From Opitutaceae bacterium (GTDB lineage: Bacteria > Verrucomicrobiota > Verrucomicrobiia > Opitutales > Opitutaceae), in assembly GCA_024233285.1 (NCBI GenBank), contig JACKPU010000001.1, positions 558,001-622,000 on the forward strand: a stretch of 64,000 nt of DNA, given 5' to 3'. Positions 60,157-64,000 of the stretch are shown here, piece after piece (positions within the stretch are counted from its first letter, which is position 1; each line of letters begins with the position of its first letter). The notes below the pieces were generated by a model. The model saw only the letters and a list, made by a program, of their open reading frames with translations, did no database searches and was not told the DNA's origin. The position numbers were made by a program, and so were the translations under genes.

Positions 60157-61656
60157 TCAGTCGTGCGGGATCTCGACCATCAGGGGGATGATGCTGCCGC
60201 GGGTTTTTTCGGTGAGGCTGAAGCGGATGCGGTCGGCGTTCTTGGCGATGAAGCGGTCCTCGACGATGCGGGCGCCGAGGGCTTGGTGGATTTTTAACGA
60301 GAGGGTGCCTTCGTTGGCGTTCATCGCCTCGATGAGGGCGGGCAGGTCGAGTTTTTCCTCGGAGTAGAGCATGAGCAGGTAATCGGTGCCGGGGGTGGTG
60401 TCCATGCGCACGACCTTGCGCTCGGAGGGGAAGGCGATGGTGCTGTCGGGGCCGAGGAGCGGCGACATGTTGTCGGCGAAGGGGAGAATTTGCGTGATCT
60501 TGCCGGTGAGGTCGGTCGCGAAGGCGTAGAGGTAGGCCTGGGTGGTGGTCTTGACGTAGAAGCGGAAGCGCGTGCCGGAGGGGTAGGCGCGTCGCAGGCG
60601 GTAGCCTTGGTAGCGGATTTGTTGTTCACCCTCGGCCAGCGGCGGGGCGAGGCGGGCGGGCATGGGCGTGCCGTCGCGCTCTTGGAAGCTGATTTCGCCG
60701 GCGAGCAGCGGCGGCAGGGTGCCGACGGGATTGTCGGGCGTGATGCCGTAGGGTTTGCGCTCGGGGCGTTTGCCGTAGGCCTGCATGGCCATGAAGCAGT
60801 TGCGGCTGAAGTCGGCGTAGGGGATCCACACGAAGCCGCCGTCACCCCACTTGGGGCTCCAGCTGTTGAGGACGCGCACGGCCCCGCCGAATTTGCGGTC
60901 GTCGTAGCCGACGACGACCATGGCGTGGCGGCCATGCTGGCCGGTCGCGCCGCCGTCGCTTTCCAACTGCCGCCAGAGCTCGCCGGAGCGGTAAAAGCTC
61001 TTGTGCACGATGAAGCCGATGACCACGGGGCTGCCCTCGGCGAGGGATTTTTTGACGGAGAGGAGCTTGAGCGGATCGTCTTCCTTGGCGTCGGGGGTGA
61101 AGAGAATCTGGTAATCGACGATGGGGAACTCGGTGGCCTTGAGCAGGGCGGTCGTGTTGATGTCCGCGCCGCACTGGTAGGGCACGTAGCTGAGCGGGGG
61201 CACACCGGAGGTGCGCAGCAGTTCAAGGGCGTTGACCATGCTGCTGCCCTGTTTGCAGTCGCCGGACTCGGGGTTCTTGATCTGCTCGTAAACAAAGCTT
61301 GGCGAAAAGATGTTGGCGTCGAGCTGGCCGCGCGAGGTGATGCCTTTTTCGATGCCGTAGAGGATGGTGCGCATGTGGTAGGCGACGGCGAAGGCGGTGC
61401 AGGTGGAGTAGGGCCCCTGGTCGCCGGGCGTGGGACAAAACTGCTCCAGCGAGGCCGCGGCGGGCAGGTCGGCGTAGGTCGCGGCGGTGACGGGGGCCTT
61501 GTAGGGCACGGCGCGGTAGGCGGCCTCGTCGAATTCAAGGCCGAGGGCGTAGCGTTCCTCGGGCGGGGCTTCATCCGGCGCGGGTTGGGCGCGGGCGACT
61601 GTGGCGAGGAGAAGGGAGACGGCGAAGAGGCGGGCGAGTGGAAGGAGGCGTGGCAT
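60157..61656 (-). CDS. Secreted papain-like (C1) cysteine protease with DUF4384-like C-terminus
   Basis: A 499-residue protein with a signal peptide (LFAVSLLLATVARAQP). The C1 active site is complete: Gln80 and Cys86 in GDQGPYSTCTAFAVAYHMR, His244 in GQHGRHAMVVVGYDD, Asn264 in RVLNSWSPKWGDGGF. The C-terminal 190 residues (GTRFRFYVKTTTQAYLYAFA, then KITQILPFADNMSPLL) resemble DUF4384, a beta domain frequent near bacterial caspases. There is no obvious pro-domain. It is last but one in a minus-strand series starting with the caspase gene. It may act as an envelope or extracellular peptidase in a proteolytic pathway (inference). Confidence 0.87.
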   Translation of the reverse strand: MPRLLPLARLFAVSLLLATVARAQPAPDEAPPEERYALGLEFDEAAYRAVPYKAPVTAATYADLPAAASLEQFCPTPGDQGPYSTCTAFAVAYHMRTILYGIEKGITSRGQLDANIFSPSFVYEQIKNPESGDCKQGSSMVNALELLRTSGVPPLSYVPYQCGADINTTALLKATEFPIVDYQILFTPDAKEDDPLKLLSVKKSLAEGSPVVIGFIVHKSFYRSGELWRQLESDGGATGQHGRHAMVVVGYDDRKFGGAVRVLNSWSPKWGDGGFVWIPYADFSRNCFMAMQAYGKRPERKPYGITPDNPVGTLPPLLAGEISFQERDGTPMPARLAPPLAEGEQQIRYQGYRLRRAYPSGTRFRFYVKTTTQAYLYAFATDLTGKITQILPFADNMSPLLGPDSTIAFPSERKVVRMDTTPGTDYLLMLYSEEKLDLPALIEAMNANEGTLSLKIHQALGARIVEDRFIAKNADRIRFSLTEKTRGSIIPLMVEIPHD

Positions 61657-61710
61657 GGAGAGAAAGATTGAGATAAAGAAGAAAGAGAAAGCGGCGGGTG
61701 GTCGCGAGGT

Positions 61711-62175
61711 TCAGGAGGCGAGCAGTTCGCGCCAGCGTTGGCCGGCGGCCTTGCCCTCGGCGACGGCGACCTCGGGGCCGTCGTCGCCGCCGACCCATTG
61801 GCGCAGATCGTCGTTCCACGCGGTGGGCCAGCGGGTGTTTTGCGGTTGGAGAAACGAGAGGCGCAGCGGCGCGCCTTGGCCGAGGTCGAGCTTCATGCCG
61901 CCCCCGAAGTAATACCACGGGAAGCGGGCGGCGCGCAGGTCGGCGAGGCGGAGGTCGAAGAGTTCGACCGGCGGGGCGGGGTCGTCCCCGGCAGTGGCGC
62001 GTCCCTGCGCCGTGAAGAGTTGGCGGAGCTTGCCGGCGGGAAATGTGCCGGTCTCGAGCACGAGGTAGCTCAGGCGGTTGTCCGCGAGCCGGAGGACGCC
62101 GGGCAGGCTGTCGATCGGGCCGTCGAGCAACCAGGCTTTGCTGTGGTAGGCGGGAGTGGTGGCGGCGGGTGGCAT
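61711..62175 (-). CDS. Small protein of unknown function, possibly PH-like
   Basis: A 154-residue cytoplasmic protein. SKAWLLDGPIDSLPGVLRLA, NRLSYLVLETGTF and FDLRLADLRAARFPWYYFGG, then GMKLDLGQGAPLRLSFL, suggest seven short strands and a final helix (AAGQRWRELLAS), the layout of a pleckstrin-homology/GRAM-like fold. No closer family is recognised. It precedes the C1 protease by 54 bp on the same strand. Confidence 0.6.
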   Translation of the reverse strand: MPPAATTPAYHSKAWLLDGPIDSLPGVLRLADNRLSYLVLETGTFPAGKLRQLFTAQGRATAGDDPAPPVELFDLRLADLRAARFPWYYFGGGMKLDLGQGAPLRLSFLQPQNTRWPTAWNDDLRQWVGGDDGPEVAVAEGKAAGQRWRELLAS

Positions 62176-62226
62176 TGGGAGGGTGGAATGTGGCGGGCGG
62201 CGCGGGCCGGGTTATGCCGGGGGTGG

Positions 62227-62520
62227 TCAGGCGCGACGGCTGCCGAAGTGGGGATCTCGGCGATTGTGTCTCACCACGATTACACGGATCTGGTCTGGGA
62301 ACGTTCGGAACAGAAAATGGTAGGGAAATTTTCGGAGGTTGGCGCGGCGGCGGCCACTGGGGTCGAAATGGTGGCGCTCGGGATGTGCGGTGGCATCGTC
62401 AATGGCTTCCAGCAACTCCGCCCAGAACGCGTCCGCCAGTCGCGGCGAAATCCCGGCGTAATAGGCCGCGATCATCCGGACCTCTCCGGGAACGCCGGGA
62501 TGGTAGGTCGTGACTCTCAC
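62227..62520 (-). CDS. ParE/RelE family toxin
   Basis: A 97-residue protein: MRVTTYHPGVPGEVRMIAAY, then ISPRLADAFWAELLEAIDDA and LRKFPYHFLFRTFPDQIRVI, ending VVRHNRRDPHFGSRR. The KFPYHFLFR strand and R-x-x-RDP tail are typical. Its ATG overlaps the antitoxin stop (ATGA). The pair lies between the caspase gene and the small unknown gene. Confidence 0.86.
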   Translation of the reverse strand: MRVTTYHPGVPGEVRMIAAYYAGISPRLADAFWAELLEAIDDATAHPERHHFDPSGRRRANLRKFPYHFLFRTFPDQIRVIVVRHNRRDPHFGSRRA

Positions 62521-62726
62521 GCGCCGCGCGCTTGGCGGATGAACGCTTCATGGCTGATGGGCCGCACTCGCCCGGAGTCCATCTCGGCGTCACGACGGTC
62601 GACTTCCGCGTCATCCGCCCCCGGCGGGGCCGAGGTGATGGTGGAGAGCAGGTGCGCGGCCAGCCCCGCACGATCCTCCTCGGAGAGCAGGTCCGCCTGC
62701 TCGCGGATTTCGGTTAGTGTCCTCAT
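62517..62726 (-). CDS. Addiction-module antitoxin (unstable antitoxin family)
   Basis: A 69-residue protein: MRTLTEIREQADLLSEEDRA and GLAAHLLSTI, then VDRRDAEMDSGRVRPISHEA. The L-x-x-E-D-R-x-x-L-x-x-x-L-L pattern and the C-terminal D-x-G toxin-binding tail match the short antitoxins of ParE pairs. It starts 88 bp after the caspase gene stop. Confidence 0.85.
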   Translation of the reverse strand: MRTLTEIREQADLLSEEDRAGLAAHLLSTITSAPPGADDAEVDRRDAEMDSGRVRPISHEAFIRQARGA

Positions 62727-62814
62727 GAGGCGAGCATACTTTCAGGTTGGCGGCGGTCAATTGCGGAGGCGGCGGAGAGGAAGAGGCCGGGGTGAAGGCG
62801 GGGGGGTCAATACT

Positions 62815-64000
62815 TCAGTTCTTCAGCCCTGGTTGGCCGGCTTCGCCGACCAATGCGACGGGGAAGTCCTGGCCGAAGCCGTAGCTGGCGGGGTATTGGA
62901 TGCTGCCCTTGAACTTGGCGGTGAGTTCGGGGACGGTGGTTTCGAGGTAGGCCTTGAGTTCGTTGACGGTCACGCGGCCGTCGCCGGTGTCGGCCCGGCC
63001 GGCGAGGGCTTGCAGCAGGGTGTAGGTGAACGCGCCGTGGCCGAGCTCGCTGAACTCGGTGGCGAATTGCTGGCTGCCGGAGGCGGTGAGCCAGTGGGTG
63101 CCGGTCGAGCGGGCGAGCTGCGCGATGGCTTTTTCCTCGGCGGCGCCGCGTTGGCTCAGGCCGGCGAGGGCGCCGGCGGACTGGCAGGCGTCGAGGACGA
63201 AGAGTTGTTTCTGGGCGGGGATGGTTTGGGAGAGCGCCTGGAGCCGTGCGCTGGACAGGCCGCGCCGGGCGAGTTGGTCGTCGTCGCCGTAGAGTTGGGT
63301 GACATCGGCGGGCACGAGGAAGAAACCGCCGTCGGTGCCGGGGGCCATGACGCCGTGCCCGGCGTAGTAGAAGACAAAGACGTCCTGCGGGGCGGCGCGG
63401 CGGGCGATGGTGTCGAGGGCGGCTTCAAGCCGTTCGCGGGTGACCTCGGCATTGGTGAGCATGACGGCTTCCACCGCGTTGAAGAGCGGGGCGGCGGCCT
63501 GTGCGAGCTCGGTCTCGAAGGCGCGGGCGTCGGGCACGGCGTAGTTGAGGTTGTATTTTTCGTTGCGGTATTCGTTTACGCCGATGGCGAGGAGGTGGAG
63601 GGTGGTGCGCTGGTCCGGCGGGGTGGCGTAGCGGAGGGTGAGGCGGGCCGGGGCGGACTCGATGCCCTGGGCATTGACGGCGACGGCGACGAATTCGTTC
63701 ACGCCGGGCAGGAGTTGGGCGGGGACCTGGCGGTTGAAATTGAATGACGGTTCGTCGTCGGCCGACTCATCGTCCTCCACGACGAGGCCGCGGGTGGAGG
63801 TGGCGATGCGTTTGCCGTTTTGGAAGATGCGGAACTCCAGGATGGGGGCGGCGGGGGAGGCGGCCCCGGCGAGGTTGAGGACGAGGTCGGGCTGGGTGAC
63901 GGAGGCGTCGTCGGTGAGCACGGTCTGTTGGGTGTCGACAGCGGTGAGCCGGGCGGCGGGCGGGGCGGCGAGGGCGGCAAAATCCAGCGCCGGGGGGGCG
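62815..64000 (-). CDS. Caspase-family (peptidase C14) protein, N-terminus beyond the window
   Basis: The frame is open through the window end (the residues before the first internal start read LTAVDTQQTVLTDDAS), so the gene continues past 64000. An Ig-like stretch (PILEFRIFQNGKRIATS, PGVNEFVAVAVNAQGIES) precedes the caspase domain: LLAIGVNEYRNEKYNLNYAV, catalytic His in VFYYAGHGVMAP (about 63350-63370) and catalytic Cys in LFVLDACQSAGAL (about 63171-63192). The order matches WD40-Ig-caspase proteins; WD40 repeats would be upstream. The substrate is unknown. A C1 protease and a small unknown gene lie downstream on the same strand. Confidence 0.88.
   Translation of the reverse strand, partial: APPALDFAALAAPPAARLTAVDTQQTVLTDDASVTQPDLVLNLAGAASPAAPILEFRIFQNGKRIATSTRGLVVEDDESADDEPSFNFNRQVPAQLLPGVNEFVAVAVNAQGIESAPARLTLRYATPPDQRTTLHLLAIGVNEYRNEKYNLNYAVPDARAFETELAQAAAPLFNAVEAVMLTNAEVTRERLEAALDTIARRAAPQDVFVFYYAGHGVMAPGTDGGFFLVPADVTQLYGDDDQLARRGLSSARLQALSQTIPAQKQLFVLDACQSAGALAGLSQRGAAEEKAIAQLARSTGTHWLTASGSQQFATEFSELGHGAFTYTLLQALAGRADTGDGRVTVNELKAYLETTVPELTAKFKGSIQYPASYGFGQDFPVALVGEAGQPGLKN

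Overview
The window looks like chromosomal DNA of a high-GC member of Opitutaceae (phylum Verrucomicrobiota). This is inferred from a very large TonB-dependent receptor with an LSPFVV-type N-terminal motif and no SusD partner, many secreted glycoside hydrolases and esterases, weak Shine-Dalgarno sequences, and many Gfo/Idh/MocA and PfkB sugar genes. No tRNA, rRNA or CRISPR array was seen.

Layout. (1) 1-14.4 kb, plus strand: a polysaccharide-use cluster with the end of a GH28 pectinase-like enzyme, a TonB-dependent receptor, a CocE/S15 hydrolase, a GxGYxYP protein, a Gfo/Idh/MocA oxidoreductase, a sugar isomerase-like TIM barrel, a GH42/GH14-like enzyme and a DUF5060-GH5 enzyme. (2) 14.4-21 kb: a decayed, repeat-rich island. 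It holds stubs of an Rhs protein, a tyrosine recombinase, HigA, an AraC regulator and a Vsr-like nuclease, two ParE-type toxin-antitoxin pairs, an orphan type-44 polymorphic toxin followed by a small lipoprotein, and several dispersed repeat families. (3) 21.1-27.6 kb: a methylcitrate-cycle operon prpE-prpB-prpC-prpD with a divergent LysR regulator. (4) 27.8-33.4 kb, minus strand: a sugar operon (class I aldolase, Gfo/Idh/MocA oxidoreductase, mutarotase-like protein, PfkB kinase, secreted protein of unknown function), then a divergent type-B carboxylesterase. (5) 35.2-41.3 kb, minus strand: one tight operon joining a class II aldolase-like protein, a PfkB kinase, E2/E1-alpha/E1-beta of a 2-oxo acid dehydrogenase, a frameshifted D-lyxose isomerase and a LuxR-type regulator. 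(6) 41.4-59.2 kb: a second CocE hydrolase, a sodium:solute symporter, two tandem SGNH esterases, a GH38 alpha-mannosidase, a DeoR regulator, a bifunctional aldolase/dehydrogenase and two long tandem paralogues of GH42-like architecture. (7) 59.3-64 kb, minus strand: a DUF3800 protein, a papain-like protease with a DUF4384-like tail, a small unrecognised protein, a ParE-type toxin-antitoxin pair and a caspase-family protein that runs off the window.

How it may work together (inference). Secreted hydrolases release sugars and acyl groups, and the receptor and symporter import them. Oxidoreductases, isomerases, kinases and aldolases cut the sugars to C3 units. The dehydrogenase and the methylcitrate cycle then feed acyl-CoA and propionyl-CoA into central metabolism. 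A 17-bp palindrome close to ATGGTAATAATTACCAT recurs in three carbohydrate-gene promoter regions, more weakly at the prp promoter, and suggests one shared regulator. The best leads for something new are a dispersed hairpin family with fully compensated stems, a 26-bp motif found beside decapitated genes, the isomerase-kinase-aldolase-dehydrogenase operon, and the caspase/papain-protease cluster.
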